Assembly (NCBI RefSeq): GCF_002192455.1 | Contig: NZ_CP021744.1 | Coordinates: forward strand, 4,184,001 to 4,248,000 | Source: Streptomyces albireticuli | GTDB taxonomy: Bacteria; Actinomycetota; Actinomycetes; Streptomycetales; Streptomycetaceae | DNA length: 64,000 bases | Direction: 5' to 3' | Shown here: in pieces, positions 41,574-49,607 of the stretch | Position numbering within the stretch: position 1 is the stretch's first letter | Layout: each line of letters begins with the position of its first letter | The notes under the pieces: generated by a model | What the model was told of the DNA's origin: nothing | The model's input: the letters and a program-made list of their open reading frames with translations, nothing else | Database searches by the model: none | Translations under genes and position numbers: made by a program

Positions 41574-42746
41574 ATGAGCGGCCGTGCACAGCTGATGTGG
41601 GACGAGGCAGTAACGGGCTACGACTTCGGTCCGGGGCACCCGATGGACCCGGTACGGCTCGCGCTGACCATGAGGCTGGTCGAGGCGTTCGGGCTCGACC
41701 GCGCCCTCCGGGTCACCGCGGCCAGGCCGGCCGGGGAGTCGACGCTCCGGCTGGCCCACCGCGCGGACTACATCGCGGCCGTCCGCGAGGCCTCGGCGCA
41801 CCCGGAGGCCGCCGACGGCTCGTACGGGATCGGCACGGCCGACGTGCCGGCCTTCGCCGGGATGCACGACGCGGCCGCGCTGATCGCCGGCCAGTCCGTG
41901 GGCGCCGCCGAGGCCGTGTGGCGCGGCGAGGCGCTGCACGCCGTCAACTTCGCGGGCGGGCTGCACCACGCGATGCCCGGTGGCGCGTCGGGCTTCTGCG
42001 TCTACAACGACGCCGCCCTGGCCGTGGCCCGGCTGCTGGAGCTGGGCGCCGAACGGGTGGTCTACGTGGACGTGGACGTGCACCACGGCGACGGGGTGCA
42101 GGCGGCGTTCTGGGAGGACCCGCGGGTGCTCACCATCTCCCTGCACGAGCACCCCCGCACCCTCTTCCCGCAGACCGGCTGGCCCGAGGAGACGGGTGCC
42201 CCGGGGGCCGAGGGCAGCGCTGTGAACGTGGCGCTGCCGGCCGGGACCGGAGACGCCGGGTGGCTGCGGGCGTTCCACGCGGTGGTGCCCGAGCTGGTGG
42301 CCGCCTTCCGGCCGCAGGTGCTGGTGACCCAGCACGGGGCCGACACGCACTTCGAGGACCCACTGGCCCACCTGGCGGTGTCGGTCGACGCCCAGCGGCT
42401 GGTCGCCGAGGCGTGCCACGCGCTGGCCCACGAGCACACGGACGGCCGGTGGGTGGCCCTGGGCGGCGGTGGCTACGCCGTGGCGGACGTCGTGCCGCGG
42501 TCCTGGACGCATCTGGTGGCCGTCGCGGCCGGGCGGCCGGTGCCGCCGGAGTCGGAGGTGCCGGAGGAGTGGCGGGCCGAAGTGTTCCGTCGTACACGGC
42601 AGTTGGGCCCGCTGCGGATGACGGACGGCCGGACTCCGGAATGGCGGGATTTCGACGACCACGGGTACGACCCGGCGGACCGGCTGGACCAGGCGATACT
42701 GGCGGCGCGGCGGGCGGTGTTCCCCGCGCACGGGCTGCTGCCCTGA
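41574..42746 (+). CDS. acuC: Acetoin utilisation protein AcuC (class I histone deacetylase family)
   Basis: The protein has 390 residues from ATG 41574. HDAC zinc-hydrolase motifs are GGLHHAMPGGASGFCVYNDAA, YVDVDVHHGDGVQAAFW (Asp/His zinc ligands), QHGADTHFEDPL and LGGGGYAVADV. AcuC deacetylates proteins such as acetyl-CoA synthetase, tuning acetate and acetoin use. No Shine-Dalgarno is visible and TACGGT at 41561 could be a -10, so a leaderless transcript is possible. It follows the HAD gene by 57 bp. Confidence 0.92.
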   Translation: MSGRAQLMWDEAVTGYDFGPGHPMDPVRLALTMRLVEAFGLDRALRVTAARPAGESTLRLAHRADYIAAVREASAHPEAADGSYGIGTADVPAFAGMHDAAALIAGQSVGAAEAVWRGEALHAVNFAGGLHHAMPGGASGFCVYNDAALAVARLLELGAERVVYVDVDVHHGDGVQAAFWEDPRVLTISLHEHPRTLFPQTGWPEETGAPGAEGSAVNVALPAGTGDAGWLRAFHAVVPELVAAFRPQVLVTQHGADTHFEDPLAHLAVSVDAQRLVAEACHALAHEHTDGRWVALGGGGYAVADVVPRSWTHLVAVAAGRPVPPESEVPEEWRAEVFRRTRQLGPLRMTDGRTPEWRDFDDHGYDPADRLDQAILAARRAVFPAHGLLP

Positions 42747-43003
42747 GCCGGTCGGCCCGGGGGCTCTCCGCGCCGTCCACGTGCGGGTGGCCGGGGGAAC
42801 CCGCGGGCGAGGGGCCAACGGAGGTCCTGGGGCGGGCTGTACGCCAGTGACAGGTGTGCAACCCGGATGGACGTACGTCTGGTGGTGCCGATGCCCTTGG
42901 AGTGGCCTGTGCGGCTTGCTTACTTGCCGGTACGTTAGGCCAGGCGTGGGAACTCCCGGGTGAACTTCGACGCGGTGCCCGGGCGTCCGCCAGCATCGGA
43001 CCT

Positions 43004-43819
43004 GTGTTGAGCCCCGGCACCTTGCGTGCCCATCTGCTGGCCGCCCGGCTGGCCGGTCCCGTGGCGACCACGCGGGAGCGGAGCCTGAACCGGTACCGCA
43101 TGTTCGTGGCCCGGGACCCCCGGGCGCTGATCGGTCTGGAGCCCGAACGGGACTGGCTCCTGGGGGATTTGTTACAGCTGATGGGCCGAAGGTGTGGGGT
43201 TTCGGCCGACCCGGACCATGCCTCGGGGCAGGATGTGATCGACCCCGATCGTACGATCGCGGCACTCGATGCCTTCGCGGACCGGCTCGCGACGGTGGCA
43301 GCCACAGGCGCACCGGTGCTGCTCGGTACCGGGCACCCCCACCGACTCCTGGGTTTCTACGCCGGGTTGGCCGCCGGGCTCTCGGCGAAGGGATGCACTG
43401 TCCTCACCCCGGCGCAGGGTCGAAGTGTCGACATAACGACCCGGTTCGGGGTACGCACTTACAACCTTGACTACGTTCGAGGCGTCGCGCTGGTGCGTGA
43501 ACCCGGCGCGCGAGGGGCGGGAAGTGAGCCGGGCGCACATACGCATTCGCCGCTCCCGCTTCGTACGGCGCTGGCTGCCGCGATGGACGGGGACGGACCA
43601 CTGCCGGCCCTGGTCGTGGGGGACCACGGATGGGTCTGCGGGGCAGGTCAGCTGGGCATTGAGGCCATTGGGCTGGCGGACTCGGACGACCCCGCGCCGT
43701 TCGTCGGAGAGGCCGAGGGGCGGGTGTCCGTCGTGGTTCCGCTTGATGACACTGTGCGGTCTGATTACTACCGACCGCTTACTCGCTATGTACTCAATCG
43801 AGCGTGTCTGTCACAGTAG
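43004..43819 (+). CDS. Conserved Streptomyces phosphatase-like protein
   Basis: The protein has 271 residues from GTG 43004 (VLSPGTLRAHLL). GTGHPHRLLGFYAGLAAGL and LVVGDHGWVCGAGQLGIEAIGLADSDDPAPF are glycine-rich conserved segments. It is annotated as a phosphatase in related genomes from memory, but I see no standard phosphatase motif. The C-terminus is YYRPLTRYVLNRACLS. The preceding 257 bp hold no gene. Cytosolic, function uncertain. Confidence 0.75.
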   Translation: MLSPGTLRAHLLAARLAGPVATTRERSLNRYRMFVARDPRALIGLEPERDWLLGDLLQLMGRRCGVSADPDHASGQDVIDPDRTIAALDAFADRLATVAATGAPVLLGTGHPHRLLGFYAGLAAGLSAKGCTVLTPAQGRSVDITTRFGVRTYNLDYVRGVALVREPGARGAGSEPGAHTHSPLPLRTALAAAMDGDGPLPALVVGDHGWVCGAGQLGIEAIGLADSDDPAPFVGEAEGRVSVVVPLDDTVRSDYYRPLTRYVLNRACLSQ

Positions 43820-43947
43820 GCGGCCGATGGCTGCTCCTCTTCCCCACTCGCATCACGCGCCCCTAACCTGGGGAGTGAGCGCGCAGCGACGAGGAGTCAC
43901 CGGAGGGGAAGCCGGTGCGCGTCATGTGCGGAAGGTTCAGGTGTGTC

Positions 43948-44157
43948 ATGGCTGCTGGCGAGAGGCCTCTCAACGAGGTCGTGTTCCTGACCGTGGCGGA
44001 AGTCGCCGCGGTGATGCGAGTGTCCAAGATGACCGTGTACCGCTTGGTGCACAGTGGTCATCTGCCGGCGATCCGGGTGGGAAGGTCGTTCCGGGTCCCA
44101 GAGCAAGCGGTGCACGAGTACCTCCGAGAGTCCTACGTGGGGGTGGAAACAGCCTGA
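43948..44157 (+). CDS. Small excisionase-type helix-turn-helix DNA-binding protein
   Basis: The protein has 69 residues from ATG 43948. FLTVAEVAAVMRVSKMTVYRLVHSGHLPAIRVGRSFRVPEQAVHEYL is a MerR/excisionase HTH_17 domain spanning nearly the whole protein. It is of the BldC type in size and fold but clearly not BldC itself. Such proteins act as small transcriptional regulators. Position upstream of bS22 matches SCO3328 in S. coelicolor (from memory). Confidence 0.87.
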   Translation: MAAGERPLNEVVFLTVAEVAAVMRVSKMTVYRLVHSGHLPAIRVGRSFRVPEQAVHEYLRESYVGVETA

Positions 44158-44170
44158 CGTGGACCTCGGA

Positions 44171-44200
44171 TTACGCTGTTCGCCCGGTGCCGGGTAGGCT
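44171..44200 (+). promoter_or_regulatory. Candidate promoter for the bS22 gene
   Basis: TTACGC (44171-44176) and TAGGCT (44195-44200), 18-bp spacing, 68 bp upstream of the GTG start of the bS22 gene. Confidence 0.4.
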
Positions 44201-44267
44201 GGCCCGATGTAGGTCGTGTGGGCTCGGACGCCCCGCACCGAGTGAATCGATGTAAGCGAGGGTAGTC

Positions 44268-44366
44268 GTGGGCTCTGTTATCAAGAAGCGGCGCAAGCGG
44301 ATGGCCAAGAAGAAGCACCGCAAGCTGCTCAAGCGCACGCGTGTTCAGCGTCGCAACAAGAAGTAA
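44268..44366 (+). CDS. Ribosomal protein bS22 (AURKAIP1/COX24 domain)
   Basis: The protein has 32 residues from GTG 44268, with GAGGG upstream: MGSVIKKRRKRMAKKKHRKL then LKRTRVQRRNKK. This is the very basic peptide recognised as bS22 in mycobacterial ribosome structures, bound to 16S rRNA near the decoding region. It is too short for default gene callers and easily missed. A hairpin terminator follows directly. Confidence 0.93.
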   Translation: MGSVIKKRRKRMAKKKHRKLLKRTRVQRRNKK

Positions 44367-44388
44367 GCAGCGCCGCTGTGCTCGACCC

Positions 44389-44424
44389 GCAGCCCCTCCA
44401 CCGCTCAGGCGGTGGGGGGGCTGC
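44389..44424 (+). terminator. Terminator after the bS22 gene
   Basis: GCAGCCCCTCCACCG (44389-44403) pairs over 15 bp with 44410-44424, including one G-U pair, around a CTCAGG loop. There is no T-tract. Confidence 0.8.
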
Positions 44425-44606
44425 GGTGCGTTGCGGTGCGTGAAGCTTTCGCTACGGCTTGAAATGTAGCTCCGTGCAGCGGCCGGTCATCACAGCGCAA
44501 CAACGACCCGCTACGGTGGCCGCGGCAGCACCACTCGTGGCGCGACGCGACGGGCCCGAGTGATCCGAGCAAACCGGGGCATGGGCGGGGAAGGAAGGCG
44601 CTGATC

Positions 44607-45653
44607 TTGGGCAAGGTCGTGCTCGTCACCGGAGTCGCACGGCAACTGGGGGGCCGCTTCGTCCGGCGCATCCAGCGCGAGCCCGACGTGGACCGGGTCA
44701 TCGGGGTGGACGCGGTGCCACCCGAGCACCATCTCGGCGGGGCCGATTTCCTACGGGCGGACATCCGCCATCCCACGATCGGCAGGCTTCTGGCCGAACA
44801 CCGTGTCGACACCGTCGTCCATATGGATGTGAACGGCACCCCCCTGGGCAAGCGCGGCAGCCGGGCCACGGTCAAGGAGACCAACGTCATCGGCACCATG
44901 CAGCTGCTGGGCGCCTGCCAGAAGACCCCCAGCGTGAAGCGGCTCGTGGTGAAGTCGAGCACCAATGTCTACGGGTCCGCGCCCCGCGACCCCGCGATCT
45001 TCACCGAGACCACTCCGCCCAAGTCCCTGCCCAGCGGTGGCTTCGCCAAGGACGCCGTCGAGGTGGAGGGCTATGTGCGCGGCTTCGCGCGCCGCCGGCC
45101 CGACGTGGCCGTGTGCGTGCTGCGCTTCGCCAACATCCTCGGGCCCCGCGCGGACTCCCCGCTCGCCCAGTACTTCGCGCTGCCCGTGCTGCCCACCGTG
45201 CTCGGCTTCGACCCGCGGCTCCAGTTCGTCCACGAGGACGACGTCATCGAGGTGCTGCGGATAGCCGCCGGCGAGCCGCGCCGGGCCACGCTCAACAGCG
45301 GCACCTTCAACATCGCGGGCGACGGGGTGCTGCTGCTCTCCCAGGCCGCCCGGCGCCTCGGACGGCCCACCCTGCCGTTCTTCCTGCCGACCGTCACCTG
45401 GGTCGGCTCCGCGCTGCGTTCGGCCGGCATGACGGACTTCTCGCCCGAGCAGATCCGGCTCCTCACCCATGGCCGTGTCGTCCGGACCACCCAGATGCGC
45501 GAGACACTGGGCTTCGAACCCCGCTACACCACCGCGGGAGCCTTCGAGGACTACGCGCGCAGCCGGGCCCCGGGGCTGCTGCCACCCGCCACCCTCGCCC
45601 GTACCGTCGACCGGATCGCCGCGGCCCTGCCTGCCGGCCGTGGCCAGAACTGA
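44607..45653 (+). CDS. NAD-dependent epimerase/dehydratase-like SDR protein with altered active site
   Basis: The protein has 348 residues from TTG 44607, which has GGAAGG 7-12 bp upstream. GKVVLVTGVARQLGGRFVRR is the NAD-binding loop (GxxxxxG form), and VVKSSTNVYGSAPRDP matches the extended-SDR Ser/Tyr region. The expected YxxxK catalytic pair is not seen: the equivalent segment reads GGFAKDAVEVEGYVR. It may therefore be a non-catalytic NAD-binding protein or use another base. Followed after 14 bp by the acyltransferase gene, so the two form an operon. Confidence 0.83.
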   Translation: MGKVVLVTGVARQLGGRFVRRIQREPDVDRVIGVDAVPPEHHLGGADFLRADIRHPTIGRLLAEHRVDTVVHMDVNGTPLGKRGSRATVKETNVIGTMQLLGACQKTPSVKRLVVKSSTNVYGSAPRDPAIFTETTPPKSLPSGGFAKDAVEVEGYVRGFARRRPDVAVCVLRFANILGPRADSPLAQYFALPVLPTVLGFDPRLQFVHEDDVIEVLRIAAGEPRRATLNSGTFNIAGDGVLLLSQAARRLGRPTLPFFLPTVTWVGSALRSAGMTDFSPEQIRLLTHGRVVRTTQMRETLGFEPRYTTAGAFEDYARSRAPGLLPPATLARTVDRIAAALPAGRGQN

Positions 45654-45667
45654 GGAGCGCACCCACG

Positions 45668-46729
45668 ATGGCGGACGCGAAGGTCATCCCGTTCGGTGAG
45701 GAGCCGCGGGCCAAGCGGAAGGGCAAGCGGGTGGGCCGGGCCCGTACGGACCGCACGTCGGCCCTGGCGCCCGTCGGGAGGGTCCTCACGCAGGCCGCGC
45801 CCGAGCAGGACGCCGAGGCGCCCACCGTCCCCGCGCAGGCGGGCCCGGCGGAGAGCGGCCGGGGCGGGGCGGGTACGTCCGAGGGCGACGGCGGCTGGGA
45901 CCGGAAGCTGGCCCACGGGCTGAACTTCCTGCGCCGGCGGATCACCGGTGAGTACGAGGTGGACGACTTCGGCTACGACCAGGAGCTCACCGACCAGGTC
46001 GTGATGTCCGCGCTCCGCCCGCTGTACGAGAAGTACTTCCGGGTCGAGGTGAAGGGCGTCGAGAACATCCCGGACAAGGGCGCCGCGCTGATCGTCGCCA
46101 ACCACTCCGGCACGCTGCCGGTCGACGGGCTGATGCTCCAGGTCGCGGTGCACGACCACCACCCGGCGGGGCGGCACATCCGGATGCTGGCGGCGGACCT
46201 GGTCTTCGTCCTGCCGGTCGTCAACGAGATCGCCCGCAAGCTCGGGCACACCCTCGCGTGCGCGGAGGACGCGCAGGAGCTGCTGGAGCGCGGCGAGGTG
46301 GTCGGGGTGATGCCGGAGGGGTTCAAGGGGATCGGGAAGCCGTTCTCGGAGCGGTACAAGCTCCAGCGCTTCGGGCGGGGCGGCTTCGTCCAGACGGCAC
46401 TGCGTGCCGGGGCGCCGATCGTGCCGTGCTCGATCGTGGGCGCCGAGGAGATCTTCCCGATGGTGGGCAACTCCAGGACCCTCGCCCGGCTGCTCGGGAT
46501 CCCCTACTTCCCGCTGACACCGACCTTCCCCTGGCTGGGACCGCTGGGCGTGGTGCCGCTGCCGACGAAGTGGACGATCCAGTTCGGCGAGCCGATCCCG
46601 ACGGACGGGTATCCGCCGGAGGCGGCGGACGATCCGATGCTGATGTTCAACCTCACCGACCAGGTGCGAGAAACGATTCAGCACACGCTGTACAAGCTGC
46701 TCGTCCAGCGTCGGTCGGTCTTCTTCTGA
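45668..46729 (+). CDS. Lysophospholipid acyltransferase-family protein
   Basis: The protein has 353 residues from ATG 45668, with GAGGAG upstream. After a disordered basic/acidic N-terminus (1-75) comes the acyltransferase domain: VKGVENIPDKGAALIVANHSG, where NHSGTLPVDG is a variant of the usual NHxxxxD box with two extra residues between His and Asp. VMPEGFKGIGKPFSERYKLQRF is the substrate/PEG motif. It is probably membrane-associated and transfers acyl chains to a lipid intermediate. The acceptor is unknown. Same order (SDR then acyltransferase upstream of rsbN/bldN) as S. coelicolor, from memory. Confidence 0.87.
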   Translation: MADAKVIPFGEEPRAKRKGKRVGRARTDRTSALAPVGRVLTQAAPEQDAEAPTVPAQAGPAESGRGGAGTSEGDGGWDRKLAHGLNFLRRRITGEYEVDDFGYDQELTDQVVMSALRPLYEKYFRVEVKGVENIPDKGAALIVANHSGTLPVDGLMLQVAVHDHHPAGRHIRMLAADLVFVLPVVNEIARKLGHTLACAEDAQELLERGEVVGVMPEGFKGIGKPFSERYKLQRFGRGGFVQTALRAGAPIVPCSIVGAEEIFPMVGNSRTLARLLGIPYFPLTPTFPWLGPLGVVPLPTKWTIQFGEPIPTDGYPPEAADDPMLMFNLTDQVRETIQHTLYKLLVQRRSVFF

Positions 46730-46822
46730 TCGGGTTCTTCTGAAGCGGTCGCGGCGGCCGGTGTTCTTCTGGAGTCCGAGGGAAGAACACCGACCGCCGG
46801 GGCGGCGGCCGGTGCCGCTGCC

Positions 46823-48031
46823 CTATTTCTCTTCGTCGCCCTGGATGCCGAGGCCCGGAAGGATCTCCGGGAGGAGCGGCGGGATGGTGATGTCCGGCTG
46901 CTTGGACTGCTTGCCGTCCTTGCCGCCGTGCGTGGGCCCGGCGGGGGTGGAGCCCCCGGGGCTGGGCGGGGGCTGGAGCAGCCCCGTGCCGCCGATGAGG
47001 CCCTGGTGGTCCTCATGGCCGCCGGGGGCCGTGGAGCGCCGCTGACCGTGGCCGCCGGGGTGCTTGCCCTCGGACTCCGCGGACGCCTGGGGCGGCGGGG
47101 CGGAGTGGCCGGACCGGCCCGAGGCACCGTGGGAGGACACGCCGGGGTGGGGCTCGGCGCCGCCGTGCTTGCCCGAGGAGGTGGGCAGCAGCGACCGCAG
47201 CGGGCCGACCTCATGGTCTATGGCCGCCATCAGCGAGCTGACGTCGTCCCCGACGTCGGACAGCTGGACCGGGAGCTTGTCGCGCAGCTGGCTCCAGCCC
47301 TCCCGGTGCAGCGCCGTGAAGGACGAGAGGCGCTGGATGGGGCCGAGGGAGCGGTCCCGCTTGTACGCCTGGTGGAGCAGGCGGTGGCCTTCCGAGACGT
47401 CGTGGCGCATGCCGGACAGCGTCTTGCGGATCTCGCCCAGGTCCTCGTGGTCGAGGGGGCCCGAGCGGCCGCGCTCCAGGAGGCGGCGGGCCTCCTGGAG
47501 GCGGGTGGCCGCCTGGTCGAGCAGCATCCCGCCGCGGTCGGAGTCGTCGTCGGCGAGGCCGAGGCGGAAGTCCTCCATGCCGCGCTTGAGCGGATAGAGG
47601 TGATCGCCCGGCAGGGCGCTGGAGCTGGCGGCGGCGACGCCGCCGAACGCGCCCGCCGCCACGCCGACCGTGAGGCCGCCGGCCGCGAGCCCCTTGGACC
47701 AGCGGGAGCGCGGCTTGAGGCGGTTGAGCGCGCGGTGCGCGCCGCGCTTCGACGAGCGGCCCGAGCGGGGCTCGGGGATCCCGGCGGACCCCTCGGCGAA
47801 CTGCGTCTCCATGGCGGCGATCAGCCGCGCCCGCTGGACCGTTCTCGTCTCGGGGTCGAGCTCGGGCGCGGGCAGGCCGCCGAGCTCGCCCACCAGCGCC
47901 AGCAGCTTGCCCTTCTCGGTGTCGTCCACCGATGGGCCGGGCTGTGTGGCCGCCGCGCCCTGGAGTTCCTGGTCCTCCAGGGCCTGGGCGAAGGCGTTCG
48001 CCCGCCGGTGCGCCGAAACGTTCGCGATCAC
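46823..48031 (-). CDS. rsbN: Anti-sigma factor RsbN
   Basis: The protein has 402 residues. GTG 48031 was chosen because AGGAGG lies 8 bp upstream; GTG 48040 overlaps the site. The N-terminal domain (IANVSAHRRANAFAQALED, with downstream LLALVGEL) binds sigma factor. One membrane segment follows at about 114-137 (GLAAGGLTVGVAAGAFGGV), then a DUF5667-like helical extracytoplasmic domain and a His/Gly/Pro-rich tail. RsbN is the membrane-bound anti-sigma of BldN. It lies directly downstream of bldN, as in other Streptomyces. Confidence 0.92.
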   Translation of the reverse strand: MIANVSAHRRANAFAQALEDQELQGAAATQPGPSVDDTEKGKLLALVGELGGLPAPELDPETRTVQRARLIAAMETQFAEGSAGIPEPRSGRSSKRGAHRALNRLKPRSRWSKGLAAGGLTVGVAAGAFGGVAAASSSALPGDHLYPLKRGMEDFRLGLADDDSDRGGMLLDQAATRLQEARRLLERGRSGPLDHEDLGEIRKTLSGMRHDVSEGHRLLHQAYKRDRSLGPIQRLSSFTALHREGWSQLRDKLPVQLSDVGDDVSSLMAAIDHEVGPLRSLLPTSSGKHGGAEPHPGVSSHGASGRSGHSAPPPQASAESEGKHPGGHGQRRSTAPGGHEDHQGLIGGTGLLQPPPSPGGSTPAGPTHGGKDGKQSKQPDITIPPLLPEILPGLGIQGDEEK

Positions 48032-48162
48032 AGGCGGCACCTCCTCTCGTCATGACGGTCGACTCCCCTGAAAACCTGGAGGGTTGCACGCCATGAGCGC
48101 ATCCACTCCTTCGAGTGAGTGGCTGCGGGCATGGCGTGACCGCAGGGAGTCTGCATCCCGCA

Positions 48163-48190
48163 CAACGAGCGGCGCGGCGGCCGGGTTACG
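48163..48190 (-). promoter_or_regulatory. Candidate ECF-type promoter for rsbN
   Basis: On the minus strand CGTAACC (48190-48184), 16 bp, then CGTTG (48167-48163). The geometry fits an ECF promoter and the position, about 130 bp upstream of rsbN, fits BldN-directed transcription of its own anti-sigma gene. The exact BldN consensus was not checked. Confidence 0.4.
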
Positions 48191-48235
48191 CGCCCTGGGA
48201 GATGTGACCGCTGGTGAGTGAACGGACGCACCGGG

Positions 48236-49042
48236 TCAGCGTGCGTCGTCCGGGAGGAGGCGGGCCAGGGTGCGCACCGCGCGGTACTGGAGGGTCTTGA
48301 TGGCGCCTTCGTTCTTCCCCATGACGCGGGCGGTCTCGGCGACCGAGAGGCCCTGGAGGAAGCGCAGGGTGACGCACTCCTGCTGCTGGGGGTTGAGCTT
48401 GCGCACCGCTTCCAGGAGTGCGGCGTTGGACAGGGACTCCAGGACGGAGTCCTCGGGGCTGCGCTCGACCTCGTTGGCGTCGAGCATCTCGCCGGTGGTC
48501 ACCTCGAGCCGGAATCTCGACGACTTGAAGTGGTCGGCGACCAGATTGCGGGCGATCGTCACCAGCCAGGCGCCGAAGTCACGGCCCTGCCAGGTGAAGG
48601 TGCCGATGCGGCGCAGGGCGCGCAGGAACGTCTCACTCGTGAGGTCCTCGGCCGTGGCCCGGCCGCCCACGCGGTAGTAGATGTAGCGGTAGACCGTGTC
48701 GGCGTACTGGTCGTAGAGCCGGCCGAAGGCCTCGGCCTCGCCGGCCTGGGCGCGCTCGACCAGGTCGAGCATGCGGGCGCTGTCGCTGTCGGCGCTCGGA
48801 CGGCGGGTGGTCGTGGGCGCCGTGGACGTACCGGAACCGGCGCCGCGGCGGGCGCGTCTGCCGACCGCGGCACCGCTCTCGGCGAGGGCGTAGCAGGGAC
48901 CGGCGTAGCAGGGACCGGCGGGGACGGGTGTGGCGAAGGCAGGGACGGCGTACGCGGTGGGGACGAAGCCGCGCAGACGGTCGAGGACCGTTGCGCGCAG
49001 CGTAGCCAGGCCCGAGGCGTCAACCCCGACGTGTGGGTACAC
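48236..49042 (-). CDS. bldN: ECF sigma factor BldN
   Basis: The protein has 268 residues from GTG 49042 (MYPHVGVDASGLATLRATVL). The first 90 residues are the long, Cys/Pro/Ala-rich N-terminal extension typical of BldN, made as a pro-sigma and cut off. Region 2 starts near 91 (MLDLVERAQAGEAEAFGRLYDQ and SETFLRALRRI), region 4 near 200 (LNPQQQECVTLRFLQGLSVAETARVMGK). BldN is required for aerial hyphae and directs chaplin and rodlin genes. Adjacent rsbN encodes its anti-sigma factor. Confidence 0.95.
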   Translation of the reverse strand: MYPHVGVDASGLATLRATVLDRLRGFVPTAYAVPAFATPVPAGPCYAGPCYALAESGAAVGRRARRGAGSGTSTAPTTTRRPSADSDSARMLDLVERAQAGEAEAFGRLYDQYADTVYRYIYYRVGGRATAEDLTSETFLRALRRIGTFTWQGRDFGAWLVTIARNLVADHFKSSRFRLEVTTGEMLDANEVERSPEDSVLESLSNAALLEAVRKLNPQQQECVTLRFLQGLSVAETARVMGKNEGAIKTLQYRAVRTLARLLPDDAR

Positions 49043-49538
49043 GGGACTCCCAGAGGCAGAGCTTCCATCACGTGCAGTACGGAACCGTTCACTCGTCGTA
49101 GGGACAAGGGGGTACCGGTTTGCGTCTGAGGAGAATAACGCTTCGTACAGGCAGCACTACACCGAGTTGCTCAAATCACCGTTTCCGTTCGATCTCTTAC
49201 CTCTTGGTGACCGATCAAATATCGAACTATGAAAGGAAGTTGACCGGATTTGGCGAGGGTGTGGCCGAATGGGCAGCGTGTTGTGGCAATCCGGGCAGGG
49301 GAGGACTGAGGGGGGCCGTGTGAGGGTATGAAGAAAGGATTGCCTGAGAGTGACGGGTGATTACGCACCGTGGTCGAACGGCCGGGTGGCTGTCGCTCTC
49401 CGGTGGCGCGATGTGAGTGCCCCGCGTTGACGCCCGGAGGCGGCCGCGGGCCCGCCGTGCGCCCGCCGGGGATCTCTCGGGGGCCGGCGCCGTGCCTGCC
49501 GGGGCCCGGCAGCGCCTTGTCAGTGCCCGCGAGGGTCC
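49043..49538. other. bldN promoter region and downstream flank of the HAD-IB gene
   Basis: No gene is supported. From about 49120 to 49250 the sequence is distinctly AT-richer than the surroundings and probably contains the bldN promoter and regulator sites, but I could not assign boxes. From 49370 to 49538 the sequence is GC-rich without clear coding potential. Confidence 0.45.
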
Positions 49539-49578
49539 GTCAGTGCCGGTCAGTGCCGGTCAGTGCCCGTCAGTGTCC
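49519..49578. repeat. 10-bp tandem repeats (GTCAGTGCCG)
   Basis: Four consecutive GTCAGTGCCG-type units (49539-49548, 49549-49558, 49559-49568, 49569-49578, the last two slightly diverged) follow an isolated copy at 49519. The period equals one DNA turn. It lies just beyond the 3' end of the minus-strand HAD-IB gene. Confidence 0.8.
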
Positions 49579-49607
49579 GCCGGGGCCTCGTCGGCCCCGG
49601 CCCCGGG

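Noticed and set aside
43807..43835. Third ECF41 promoter (TGTCACA at 43807)
   Set aside because: The -10 CGTC is missing at the required 16-bp spacing.
49519..49578. Possible CRISPR array
   Set aside because: Units are 10 bp, directly adjacent, without unique spacers and without cas genes.
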